DNA of 12,323 nucleotides, taken from contig JBBPZZ010000153.1 of NCBI GenBank assembly GCA_038198445.1, positions 1 to 12,323 on the forward strand. Reading direction: 5' to 3'. Origin of the DNA: JACDDK01 sp038198445. Its GTDB lineage: Bacteria > Actinomycetota > Rubrobacteria > Rubrobacterales > Rubrobacteraceae. Made by a program: the position numbers and the translations under genes. Shown piece by piece: positions 1 to 6,135 of the stretch. Position 1 is the stretch's first letter, and every line of letters begins with the position of its first letter. The notes beneath the pieces are model-generated. The model was not told the origin of the DNA. It did no database searches and saw only the letters and a program-made list of their open reading frames with translations.

Positions 1-87
1 TCTAAGATGTACCGCAGCAAGCAGTTTGTACGAGGAGGCGGTTCCAACTGCGGAAGAAGCCTGGAAAAGCGCCAACGCGGACGTTGA
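1..87 (+). CDS. Possible C-terminal tail of an upstream gene (partial)
   Basis: This frame is open from the first base and ends at a TGA at 85-87. It encodes 28 residues, starting SKMYRSKQFVRGGG and ending in a basic tail (EKRQRGR). The stop overlaps the TTG start of the sulfatase-like gene by four bases (TTGA), an arrangement common in coupled genes and repeated elsewhere in this window (GTGA at 4993, ATGA at 6132). No family is recognisable. The fragment is short enough to be open by chance, and codon positions do not clearly favour this frame over the other two. It could equally be 5' leader sequence of the next gene. Confidence 0.25.
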   Translation, partial: SKMYRSKQFVRGGGSNCGRSLEKRQRGR

Positions 88-1538
88 CGCGGAAAGAGTT
101 CCTGAAGGTGGCGGGCGCTGGCACGGCTGGGGCGGCTCTGTTGGGTACGTCGGCGGTCGGCACGGGGTGCAGTTATCTTCCAACCGGGGGGGCGAGGATG
201 AACGTCGTGGTGGTTATCATAGACAGCCTGAGGAAAGATCACGTTGGGGCATACGGCAACGACTGGATCCATACTCCAAACCTCGACGCGCTCGCCGAGG
301 ATAGCCTGCGCTTCAACCGCGCATACCCGGACTCGCTTCCGACCATCTGCGCCCGGCGGGCGATCCACACCGGTATCAGGACCTGGCCTTTCAGGAATTG
401 GGACCCTCCGGGAGACGAATTCGTAGGCGTCTACGGCTGGCAGCCTATCCCTCAAGACCAGACGACGATCGCGCAGATTATGCGAGGGCAAGACTATCAG
501 ACCCTTCTGGTCACTGATACCTACCACCAGTTCAAGCCCTACTACGACTTTCATCGGGGCTTCGATGTCTTTGACTTCGTCCGGGGACAGGAGAACGATC
601 TTTACAAGCCGCTGTCTCTGGCCCCCAAGAATAAGCTGAAACGCAGCCTCACGGGTGGTCCCAAGCGGGAGCACATGCAGCGGATACTGCGCCAGTACCT
701 CGCCAACACCATGACACGGAAGACGGAGGAGGACTGGTTTACTCCACAGGTGTTCACGCGGGCGGGCGAATTACTCGGGGGTATCAACGAAGACTCCCCG
801 CCCTTCTTCATGGTCGTGGACGTCTACGATCCGCATGAGCCCTGGGACCCGCCCGAAGAGTATGTCAGGCTCTACGACGAAGGCTACGAAAGCACGGCGC
901 CCATGACCGCTCCCAACAGCACATCCGGCTGGCTCTCCGAGCAGCAACTCAAGAGAATGCGGGCGCTCTACTCGGGCTCGGTCACGATGGTTGACCGCTG
1001 GCTGGGCCACTTCATGGACGAGATGGACAGCCTGGGCTTGATGGACAACACCATGATCATGCTCCTCTCCGACCACGGCCACGCTTTCGGAGAGCATGGC
1101 TATGCCGGGAAGGTCCCGGAGGCTCTCTATCCGGAGCTAACCGACATTGTGTTCATGATCCGCGACCCGAGAGGCAAGCAGGCCGGGAAGACCAGCGATT
1201 ATTATGCTTCCACCCACGACGTGGCCCCGACGATTCTCGGCGCCCTGGGTATCGCCCTGCCCGAGCAAATGGACGGACAGGATCTCACCCCGCTACTGGA
1301 GGGTAGGGACCCCGCGCCGCGCCCGCATTTCTCGTTCGGCTACGACGATCAAGTCTACACTCGGGATGACGAGTACGCCATGATCTCCCGCAACGACAAC
1401 TACGGAGCCGAACTCTACCACCTACAGTCCGACCCCGGCATGAAAAAGGACCTCGCCAAGAAAGACCCGGAAGCCGTCAAGCGGATGTTCAAGGAATACG
1501 TGCTCAAGGACGCCGGCGGACCATTGCCAAACTACTGA
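84..1538 (+). CDS. Sulfatase-like hydrolase, alkaline phosphatase superfamily, with Tat-like/lipoprotein signal
   Basis: A 484-residue exported hydrolase of the sulfatase/phosphonate monoester hydrolase group. Residues 1-29 look like a Tat signal (T-R-K-E-F-L-K, an RK variant of the twin arginine) followed by a hydrophobic Ala/Gly stretch and Cys29, a possible lipidation site though the lipobox is weak. Metal-site motifs are present: IIDSLRKDHVG with D47, the H251 region (YDPHEPW), D330-H331 (LSDHGHAFGEHG), K343 and H378-D379. The nucleophile segment reads SLPTICARRAIHTG. Counting back from the conserved TG places Thr87, not Cys or Ser, at the formylglycine position, so this is probably not a classical FGly sulfatase. 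Substrate unknown; a phosphodiester, phosphonate or sulfate ester is possible. TTG at 84 has no clear Shine-Dalgarno. An in-frame CTG at 48 lies 9 nt after GAGGAGG and would add 12 mostly basic residues. Transcribed toward the AI-2E gene. Confidence 0.85.
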   Translation: MTRKEFLKVAGAGTAGAALLGTSAVGTGCSYLPTGGARMNVVVVIIDSLRKDHVGAYGNDWIHTPNLDALAEDSLRFNRAYPDSLPTICARRAIHTGIRTWPFRNWDPPGDEFVGVYGWQPIPQDQTTIAQIMRGQDYQTLLVTDTYHQFKPYYDFHRGFDVFDFVRGQENDLYKPLSLAPKNKLKRSLTGGPKREHMQRILRQYLANTMTRKTEEDWFTPQVFTRAGELLGGINEDSPPFFMVVDVYDPHEPWDPPEEYVRLYDEGYESTAPMTAPNSTSGWLSEQQLKRMRALYSGSVTMVDRWLGHFMDEMDSLGLMDNTMIMLLSDHGHAFGEHGYAGKVPEALYPELTDIVFMIRDPRGKQAGKTSDYYASTHDVAPTILGALGIALPEQMDGQDLTPLLEGRDPAPRPHFSFGYDDQVYTRDDEYAMISRNDNYGAELYHLQSDPGMKKDLAKKDPEAVKRMFKEYVLKDAGGPLPNY

Positions 1539-1619
1539 TCCTTGCACCAACAACCTTACGAGAATGGTCACCTATCATCACGCCAATACGCTAACCTGGG
1601 CGTGGTGGCGGCCCGCCAT

Positions 1620-2450
1620 CTAAGCGCGCGTGGTGTCGCGCGCGAGAGGCTTCTCTTTTTGCTCTTCCGAAGAGGGCTCCCCGGACAGGAACTCGTCCGC
1701 CAGGGTAGCCAGAACCACCGCGGCCGGCACGGCCAGAAACAGGCCCGCGAGTCCGAGCAGTCGTCCGAAGACCAGGAAGGCGACGATAACCACCACCGGG
1801 TGAAGATGGACTTCGTGGCCCATGACCATAGGCTGGACGATGTAGCCGTCCACGTTGTGCAGGATCACGAAAAGGACCACCACGAGCAGAGCCGTAAGCG
1901 GCGAGACGGTGAGGGCCACCAGCGCCGGCAGGAGCGAACCGACTATCGAGCCGACGTATGGCACGACGTTTAGCAGCCCCGCCAGAAGGGCGAAGGTTAT
2001 CGGGAGCGGCACACCGAGGAGCCAGAGTCCGAGGCCCGCCCCCGTTGCCAGTATGAGCATCGCGACTCCCGTTCCAACCATCCAGCCCCGGAGCCTGCGC
2101 GCCAGCAGACCGAGAGTTCTCCTCACCTTCGCGCGGCGCCGGTGCGGCACGAACCTGAGTGAACCTTCGACCAGGGAGTCGGGGTCGTGGACCATGAAGA
2201 TGGCCATGATCAAGGTGATCACCGCGTCGACGACGGCGTAGCCGACGCCCGCCACCAGCCTCGGAAGCGTATCCAAAGCGTGCTCGATGATGCCCTTGAG
2301 CCGGTCGGACGGGCCGGAGAGATCCGGGATCAGGCTCGTCTTGTCGTGCAGACGCTCGGATAGATTTCCCAGAGCATTCGCATATTCTGGTATTGACGAG
2401 ACTAACGCGTGTGCCTCTTTGACGACGTTCGGCACGATTATCACAGCCAT
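1620..2450 (-). CDS. AI-2E/PerM family membrane transporter, C-terminal three quarters
   Basis: 276 residues from the ATG at 2450. The frame carries the AI-2E family transporter core: an extracytoplasmic segment after VIIVPNVVKE (residues 3-12), several hydrophobic helices, and the family signature NVVPYVGSIVGSLLPALVAL followed by an aspartate/glycine loop, VQPMVMG, and a C-terminal GLAGLFLAVPAAVVL segment. Members are polytopic inner-membrane proteins, some linked to export of autoinducer-2 or to Na+/H+ exchange; the substrate here cannot be told. The usual N-terminal helices are missing from this frame but are encoded in the overlapping frame immediately upstream (2441-2692). Together they give 359 residues, the normal family length. 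GGAG lies 7 nt before this ATG, and the ATG lies 10 bp inside the end of the upstream frame, so independent coupled initiation is possible. A one-base frameshift is the simpler explanation. The reading frame continues open upstream of 2450, but that part is not family-like. Confidence 0.75.
   Translation of the reverse strand: MAVIIVPNVVKEAHALVSSIPEYANALGNLSERLHDKTSLIPDLSGPSDRLKGIIEHALDTLPRLVAGVGYAVVDAVITLIMAIFMVHDPDSLVEGSLRFVPHRRRAKVRRTLGLLARRLRGWMVGTGVAMLILATGAGLGLWLLGVPLPITFALLAGLLNVVPYVGSIVGSLLPALVALTVSPLTALLVVVLFVILHNVDGYIVQPMVMGHEVHLHPVVVIVAFLVFGRLLGLAGLFLAVPAAVVLATLADEFLSGEPSSEEQKEKPLARDTTRA
1624..1660 (+). terminator. Candidate intrinsic terminator after the sulfatase-like gene
   Basis: A perfect 7-bp GC stem, GCGCGCG at 1624-1630 and CGCGCGC at 1637-1643 with loop TGGTGT, is followed by a small GAGA/TCTC hairpin at 1644-1655 and five T's at 1656-1660. 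It lies 86 bases past the sulfatase stop, inside the 3' end of the convergent AI-2E gene. The T run is separated from the strong stem, so it may be a weak terminator or only a by-product of coding GC content. Confidence 0.35.
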
Positions 2451-2692
2451 AGGAAGGCTCCAAATGCGCCCAGCGCCACGAATAGAGTCAGGGTAGACAT
2501 CCACGGCCCAAGCCCACGGTGACGCAGCCAGTTCGTGGCGGTCCTGATGACCAGGGCCAGCAACATCGCTATTGCCACCAGCTCCAGGACAGGCAGCAAC
2601 CGGTAGACGAGAAGGACGCCAGCCGCGAGGAGCACCGCCAGAGGCGCTCCGCTGGTCATCCTCTTTCGCCATCCTTTTTCTTCGTCGTACAT
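2441..2692 (-). CDS. AI-2E family transporter, N-terminal fragment in a different frame
   Basis: 83 residues from an ATG at 2692, with GAGGT about 9 nt upstream; a GTG at 2716 would add eight residues but has poorer context. The sequence starts with a charged cytoplasmic stretch (MYDEEKGWRKR), then two close hydrophobic helices (PLAVLLAAGVLLVYRLL, LELVAIAMLLALVI), a basic loop (NWLRHRGLGP) and a third helix ending in GAFLWL before TGA. This is the typical N-terminal topology of AI-2E transporters, and the family-expected continuation lies in the next frame from 2450. Joining the two requires a -1 shift, equivalent to one missing base, near 2441-2450. No classical slippery heptamer is visible. 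This may be a pseudogene, an assembly or sequencing error, or a true two-cistron split. Confidence 0.6.
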   Translation of the reverse strand: MYDEEKGWRKRMTSGAPLAVLLAAGVLLVYRLLPVLELVAIAMLLALVIRTATNWLRHRGLGPWMSTLTLFVALGAFGAFLWL

Positions 2693-2738
2693 AGGCGTCA
2701 CACCTCTCTGGAACACGCAGGACCTTTAGGCTGTTTTT

Positions 2739-2767
2739 ACTATCCTCCGCCAAGGCGCCGCGTACAA
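2739..2767 (-). promoter_or_regulatory. Candidate promoter of the AI-2E transporter gene
   Basis: On the minus strand TTGTAC (2767-2762) is followed by a 17-nt spacer and GATAGT (2744-2739), a moderate match to -35/-10 consensus. A start near 2732 would give a leader of about 40 nt before the ATG at 2692. Only sequence resemblance supports it. Confidence 0.3.
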
Positions 2768-2787
2768 ACAGCCAAGTATTAACAATG

Positions 2788-2807
2788 CCTTTACCAACCG
2801 CTAACCG
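2788..2807 (+). promoter_or_regulatory. Direct-repeat motif shared with the second operon (copy 1)
   Basis: CCTTTACCAACCGCTAACCG contains AACCG twice at a 7-bp period. It matches 18 of 20 bases with the motif at 5986-6005 upstream of the ASRT operon, and ACAA occurs two bases upstream of both. It sits 101 bp before the hydrolase start and also lies behind the divergent AI-2E gene. A further AACCG occurs at 2840-2844, within a CAACC/GGTTG inverted repeat at 2839-2857. A -10-like TACGAT occurs at 2826-2831 without a good -35, which would fit an activator-dependent promoter. A regulator-binding role is inferred; no regulator gene is in the window. Confidence 0.5.
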
Positions 2808-2908
2808 GGGCTCACCCGAATACGCTACGATGACAGGTCAACCGCCGTACAGGGTTGGAGAGCCGGTGATGGGAGCTTGCCAGGCGGAAAGGCGAGGAGG
2901 CAGAGTTT

Positions 2909-4225
2909 ATGGGGCACGATAGCGACGACCTGATTCAACTGGCGAGGACTATCCTGGGCTTCAACTGGACCGGAGAGTACACCAAGCCGGGACCCCGCCT
3001 ATACCCTCATCAGTGGTCGTGGGACTCGGCGCTCATTTCCATCGGCTACGCTCACTACGACCAGGAACGCGCCGAAAAGGAACTAAAGCATCTCTTCGAG
3101 GCCCAGTGGAAGAACGGTCTTGTTCCGCAGATCGTCTTCAACCCGCACTTCCACGATTACTTTCCGGGGCCCGGTTTCTGGCACGCCAAGGAGAGCCCCG
3201 ATGCTCCAGCGCACCATAAGACCTCCGGGGTGGTGCTACCGCCCGTCCACGCCACCGCCGTATTGCGTATCTACCAACACGCCGAAGACCAGGAAGCGGC
3301 GAAGAAGTTCCTCAAATACGCTTTCAAAAAGCTGGAGTCCTGGCACGAGTACCTCTACCGTTACAGGGACCCGGAAGGCGAGGGGTTAGTCTACATCCGC
3401 CATCCCTGGGAGTCCGGGATGGACAACTCGCCGATGTGGGATGCGATCATGCAGCGTATGCAACTCAGGGCCGATGAGATCCCGAAATACCAGCGCGCGG
3501 ACACCCACTCCGTCAGCGCGCGGGACCGCCCCACCAGCGCGTCCTACGACCGTTTCGCCTACCTGGTCAAGTTCTTCGCCGCCCGCGAATACGACGAGGC
3601 AAAGATCAGGGAAGATTGTCCCTTCCTGGTGCAGGACGTGCTCTTCAACTCCTTGCTGTGCCAGTCGGGAAGAGATCTCGCGGAGATAGCGCGCATCCTG
3701 GGCGAAGACCCATCCCCATTCGAGGAGAGCGCCCGGAAGACGGCGCGCGCCATCGACGAAAAACTGTGGGACGAGGAACACGGCATCTACCTGGACTACG
3801 ACCTGGTCGCGGACAGGCCCATCCACGTCTACTTCGCGCCAAACTTCCTGCCGCTGTACGCCGGCATCCCCAACGAAGGCCGGGCGAAGCGGATGGTCGA
3901 CTCTCTGGAGAACTCCGGGTTTGGCCTCTCCGACGAGGACACGACGCCGGTACCGAGCTACGACGTGCGCGGGTTCGGGTTCTCGCCGGTTCAGTACTGG
4001 CGGGGTCCGGTCTGGATCAATATAAACTGGTTCCTTATGCACGGGCTCGAACGCTACGGCTACGAAAAGCACGCCGAACGTCTCCGGCGGACCATCATCG
4101 AGCTGTGCCGGGAGGAGGGCTTCTACGAGTATTTCGACCCCACGACCGGCCAGGGACATGGCTCGAACCTGTTCTCCTGGTCGGCGGCCCTGCTGCTGGA
4201 CGTGCTCATGGACGAGAGGAGTTGA
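2909..4225 (+). CDS. GH63-type mannosylglycerate/glucosylglycerate hydrolase
   Basis: 438 residues, an (alpha/alpha)6-barrel glycoside hydrolase related to mannosylglycerate hydrolase (MgH) of Thermus thermophilus and Rubrobacter radiotolerans and glucosylglycerate hydrolase of mycobacteria. These cytoplasmic enzymes split the compatible solute into hexose and D-glycerate. Conserved elements: YPHQWSWDSA (32-41), the QWKNGLVPQIVFNP segment (66-79), WESGMDNSP (167-175) with Asp172 as predicted general acid, WRGPVWININW (364-374), and GFYEYFDPTTGQGHGS (404-419) with Glu407 as predicted general base. Length is normal and both catalytic residues are present, so it should be active. Mannose or glucose specificity cannot be decided by eye. 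A strong GGAGG lies 8-9 nt before the ATG. No signal peptide is seen, so the substrate is likely intracellular. First gene of an operon: the next ATG starts 3 nt after its stop, with its ribosome site inside this gene's last codons. Confidence 0.88.
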   Translation: MGHDSDDLIQLARTILGFNWTGEYTKPGPRLYPHQWSWDSALISIGYAHYDQERAEKELKHLFEAQWKNGLVPQIVFNPHFHDYFPGPGFWHAKESPDAPAHHKTSGVVLPPVHATAVLRIYQHAEDQEAAKKFLKYAFKKLESWHEYLYRYRDPEGEGLVYIRHPWESGMDNSPMWDAIMQRMQLRADEIPKYQRADTHSVSARDRPTSASYDRFAYLVKFFAAREYDEAKIREDCPFLVQDVLFNSLLCQSGRDLAEIARILGEDPSPFEESARKTARAIDEKLWDEEHGIYLDYDLVADRPIHVYFAPNFLPLYAGIPNEGRAKRMVDSLENSGFGLSDEDTTPVPSYDVRGFGFSPVQYWRGPVWININWFLMHGLERYGYEKHAERLRRTIIELCREEGFYEYFDPTTGQGHGSNLFSWSAALLLDVLMDERS

Positions 4226-4228
4226 GTA

Positions 4229-4996
4229 ATGCGACTTGAAAACAAGGTAGCTGTCGTCACGGGTTCTTCACTTGGGATCGGGAAGGCCATCGCGCTCGCC
4301 TTCGCCCGTGAGGGCGCCGCGGTCACCATAGACTATAGAAAACATTCCGACGAGGCCGACGCCGTAGTCGAGGAGATCGAAGGCTTCGGAGGACGCGCCC
4401 TGGCCGTCCAGGCCGATGTCTCCGTCCCGGAAGACGTCAAGGGATTGATACAGAAGACCATGGATGAGTTCGGCCGTCTCGACGTGATGGTCAACAACGC
4501 CGGGATAGAGGAGAAGATGCCGTTCCTCGAAACACCTCTCGACGTGTGGAACAAGACACTAGCGGTCAACCTCACCGGGGCCTGGCTTGGCTGTCAGGAG
4601 GCGGCGAAGCAGATGGTTACGCGGGGCGGGGGAGGGCGCATTATCAATGTCTCCTCGGTGCATGAGGATAGGCCGATGCCGACCAATTCACCGTACTGCG
4701 CGGCCAAGGGCGGCCTGCGGATGCTCATGCGGACCATCGCCGTGGAGTTGGCGCCGCACGGTATCACCGTAAACAACATCGCCCCCGGCGCCATCGAGAC
4801 CCCGATCAACAAGAACCTCGACGAACACCCCGAACAGAAGGAAGAGCTACTCTCGGAGATACCTCTCGGGCGGATAGGCAAGCCGGAGGAGGTGGCGAAC
4901 CTGGCCCTGTACCTTGCCTCCGACGAGGCTTCTTACGTGACGGGCAGCACCTTCACCATAGACGGCGGCATGATGCGTCATGCGGGAAGCCTGTGA
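4229..4996 (+). CDS. SDR family sugar dehydrogenase (glucose 1-dehydrogenase-like)
   Basis: 255 residues, a classical short-chain dehydrogenase/reductase of normal length. The nucleotide-binding motif TGSSLGIG is at 11-18, NNAG at 89-92, the active-site Asn at 114, and the catalytic Ser143-Tyr156-Lys160 set lies in VSSVHEDRPMPTNSPYCAAK. The C-terminus has the usual PLGRIGKPEEVANLALYLASDEASYVTGSTFTIDGG block, typical of the glucose 1-dehydrogenase-like branch. The residue after strand beta2 is DYRKHS, and the basic residues hint at NADP(H) use, though this is weak. In context it may oxidise the hexose released by the GH63 hydrolase at C1 to an aldonolactone, but SDR substrates cannot be read from sequence. 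GAGGAG lies 7 nt before the ATG, inside the end of the preceding gene. Its stop overlaps the next start as GTGA, so it is translated in one operon. Confidence 0.88.
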   Translation: MRLENKVAVVTGSSLGIGKAIALAFAREGAAVTIDYRKHSDEADAVVEEIEGFGGRALAVQADVSVPEDVKGLIQKTMDEFGRLDVMVNNAGIEEKMPFLETPLDVWNKTLAVNLTGAWLGCQEAAKQMVTRGGGGRIINVSSVHEDRPMPTNSPYCAAKGGLRMLMRTIAVELAPHGITVNNIAPGAIETPINKNLDEHPEQKEELLSEIPLGRIGKPEEVANLALYLASDEASYVTGSTFTIDGGMMRHAGSL

Positions 4997-5844
4997 CGTA
5001 TCGCTTCGGCGTCAGTCAGTTTACGACGACTCCCTGGAGCTTCGAGGAGGACGTCGAGAACTACACCCGGCTCGGCGTCGATACCATAGAGGTCTGCGAG
5101 GACAAGCTCGACGATAGCCGCTTCGCCGAACAGTTGGCTATGATCGGTGAACAGGGGTTGGAGATCAGCTCTGTCCAGCCCTCCGTTCGAACCTTGTTCC
5201 CCAGCCGCACGCAGCCGGAACCGGGGAATGTTACCGAACGCCTGGCGCTGTTCCGGCGCGCCATCGAGCGCATCGCGCCCTTCGCCCCCAGCGTCTCCTT
5301 CGTCTGCAACACCGGGCCGCCGCCGGATGGGAACATCCGGGAAGTCTTCGAGGTGGCTGAGAGGGAGTACCGTGGACTGGCGGACTTCGCCGCGGGGTAT
5401 GGGGCGCTCATTGCTTTCGAGCCCTTGAGCCCGGCGCTCATGAACGTGGAGAGCGCCATCTGGACCCTGGAGCAGGCGATGCGGGTTGTCGGCGCGGTGG
5501 ACCGCGCCAACTTCGGCATCTGCATAGACACCTGGAACATCTGGCAGAACCCTGATGTCGCGGAGGCGATAAGAGCCTGCGGGGAGCGCATCTTCGTCGT
5601 GCATGTAAGCGACTGGCGCACGCCGCGCTCTTTCGCCGACCGGCACGTCGTGGGACAGGGTGAAATACCGCTGCCAGCCCTGCTCCGGGCGATCCATCAG
5701 GGCGGCTATGGCGGGACGTACACGCTGGAGATCTTCTCAAAGGACGTGCCGGACTCCCTGTGGGAGACGGACCTGTCCGCGGTCATTAGTGACAGCCGCT
5801 CCGCCCTCGATAGCGCGTGGAAGGAAGCCGCCGGCTCCAGATAA
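4993..5844 (+). CDS. Sugar phosphate isomerase/epimerase family protein (xylose isomerase-like TIM barrel)
   Basis: 283 residues starting at a GTG that overlaps the SDR stop (GTGA, 4993-4996), a sign of translational coupling. It belongs to the AP endonuclease 2/xylose isomerase-like TIM barrel family, which includes hydroxypyruvate isomerase, IolE/IolI and 3-keto-sugar processing enzymes. Predicted metal ligands are Glu143 (IAFEPL), Asp179 (GICIDTWN), His204 (FVVHVSDW) and Glu246 (YTLEIFS), with the family motif DRHVVGQGEIP at 216-226. All metal residues are present, so it is probably an active isomerase, epimerase or dehydratase. Substrate unknown. Given the glycerate-releasing hydrolase and the D-2-hydroxyacid dehydrogenase nearby, hydroxypyruvate or a keto-sugar are candidates, by inference only. 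Last gene of the first operon; no clear intrinsic terminator follows. Confidence 0.82.
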   Translation: MTYRFGVSQFTTTPWSFEEDVENYTRLGVDTIEVCEDKLDDSRFAEQLAMIGEQGLEISSVQPSVRTLFPSRTQPEPGNVTERLALFRRAIERIAPFAPSVSFVCNTGPPPDGNIREVFEVAEREYRGLADFAAGYGALIAFEPLSPALMNVESAIWTLEQAMRVVGAVDRANFGICIDTWNIWQNPDVAEAIRACGERIFVVHVSDWRTPRSFADRHVVGQGEIPLPALLRAIHQGGYGGTYTLEIFSKDVPDSLWETDLSAVISDSRSALDSAWKEAAGSR

Positions 5845-5920
5845 CAGGATATGGTGGCATCCTCCGGTTTCGGGCGCCGACCAGAGCACACAAGACGATG
5901 CGCCGTGGCCTGGAATCCTC

Positions 5921-5942
5921 CAGAGAGTCTCTGACCGCGGTC
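5921..5942. promoter_or_regulatory. Two adjoining palindromes in the inter-operon gap
   Basis: CAGAGAGTCTCTG (5921-5933) is a perfect inverted repeat of 6-bp arms around a central G. It shares its last base with a second perfect palindrome, GACCGCGGTC (5933-5942). The pair sits 44 bp before the direct-repeat motif and outside any convincing gene. It may be a dimeric repressor site or a stem at the end of the upstream transcript; no T run follows. Confidence 0.3.
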
Positions 5943-5985
5943 CTTGTTGCCCCGAGTTTCCTTGTCTCGATAAGACTTCACAACA

Positions 5986-6005
5986 CCTTTACAAACCGTT
6001 AACCG
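5986..6005 (+). promoter_or_regulatory. Direct-repeat motif shared with the first operon (copy 2)
   Basis: CCTTTACAAACCGTTAACCG differs from the copy at 2788-2807 at two of 20 positions and keeps the AACCG direct repeat at 7-bp period. A degenerate relative, TTACCAAACCAGTAAAC, follows at 6021-6037. The motif lies 77 bp before the leader ORF and 127 bp before the ASRT gene. Conservation between two otherwise unrelated intergenic regions, each ahead of a sugar-catabolic operon, argues for a common regulator site. Confidence 0.5.
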
Positions 6006-6081
6006 AAAGTCGCCGGAGGCTTACCAAACCAGTAAACAATAGTGAATAAGTTGTTGCGCGGGATCGAAGGAGGAACGAGTT

Positions 6082-6135
6082 TTGAGTGGACCTTATCTCA
6101 TTCCCTCGCGGTGCGTGTCCGAGGAGATCCGATGA
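6082..6135 (+). CDS. Short leader ORF (17 residues) coupled to the ASRT-like gene
   Basis: A TTG-initiated ORF, MSGPYLIPSRCVSEEIR, is preceded by a perfect AAGGAGG at 6067-6073 with 8-nt spacing, one of the best ribosome sites in the window. Its TGA (6133-6135) overlaps the ATG of the ASRT-like gene (ATGA), and that gene's own GAGGAG (6121-6126) lies inside it. Ribosomes reading the leader would therefore deliver translation to, or unmask, the downstream start. No run of one amino acid codon suggests attenuation. It may be a regulatory uORF or only a vestige; a peptide this short has no recognisable family. Confidence 0.4.
   Translation: MSGPYLIPSRCVSEEIR

Noticed and set aside
26..304. 92-residue plus-strand frame at the window start
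   Set aside because: It runs inside the sulfatase-like gene in another frame, has a Gly/Arg-rich composition, and shows no domain.
1591..2463. 290-residue minus-strand frame overlapping the AI-2E gene
   Set aside because: Rich in Arg/Gly/Pro with no helices or motifs. The alternative frame carries the AI-2E family signature and membrane segments.
2808..2908. Possible riboswitch in the leader of the GH63 hydrolase
   Set aside because: The leader has a 5-bp hairpin (2839-2857) and G-rich segments, but I could not match it to cobalamin, fluoride, guanidine or other familiar consensus layouts.
5660..6049. Plus and minus frames spanning the inter-operon gap (5660-6049, 5706-5981, 5817-6002)
   Set aside because: They start within the isomerase gene, show no family motifs or good ribosome sites, and end in the regulatory region.
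6042..6131. N-terminal extension of the ASRT-like protein from a GTG at 6042
   Set aside because: No Shine-Dalgarno precedes it, the 30 extra residues match nothing in the family, and the ATG at 6132 has a strong site and the correct family N-terminus.
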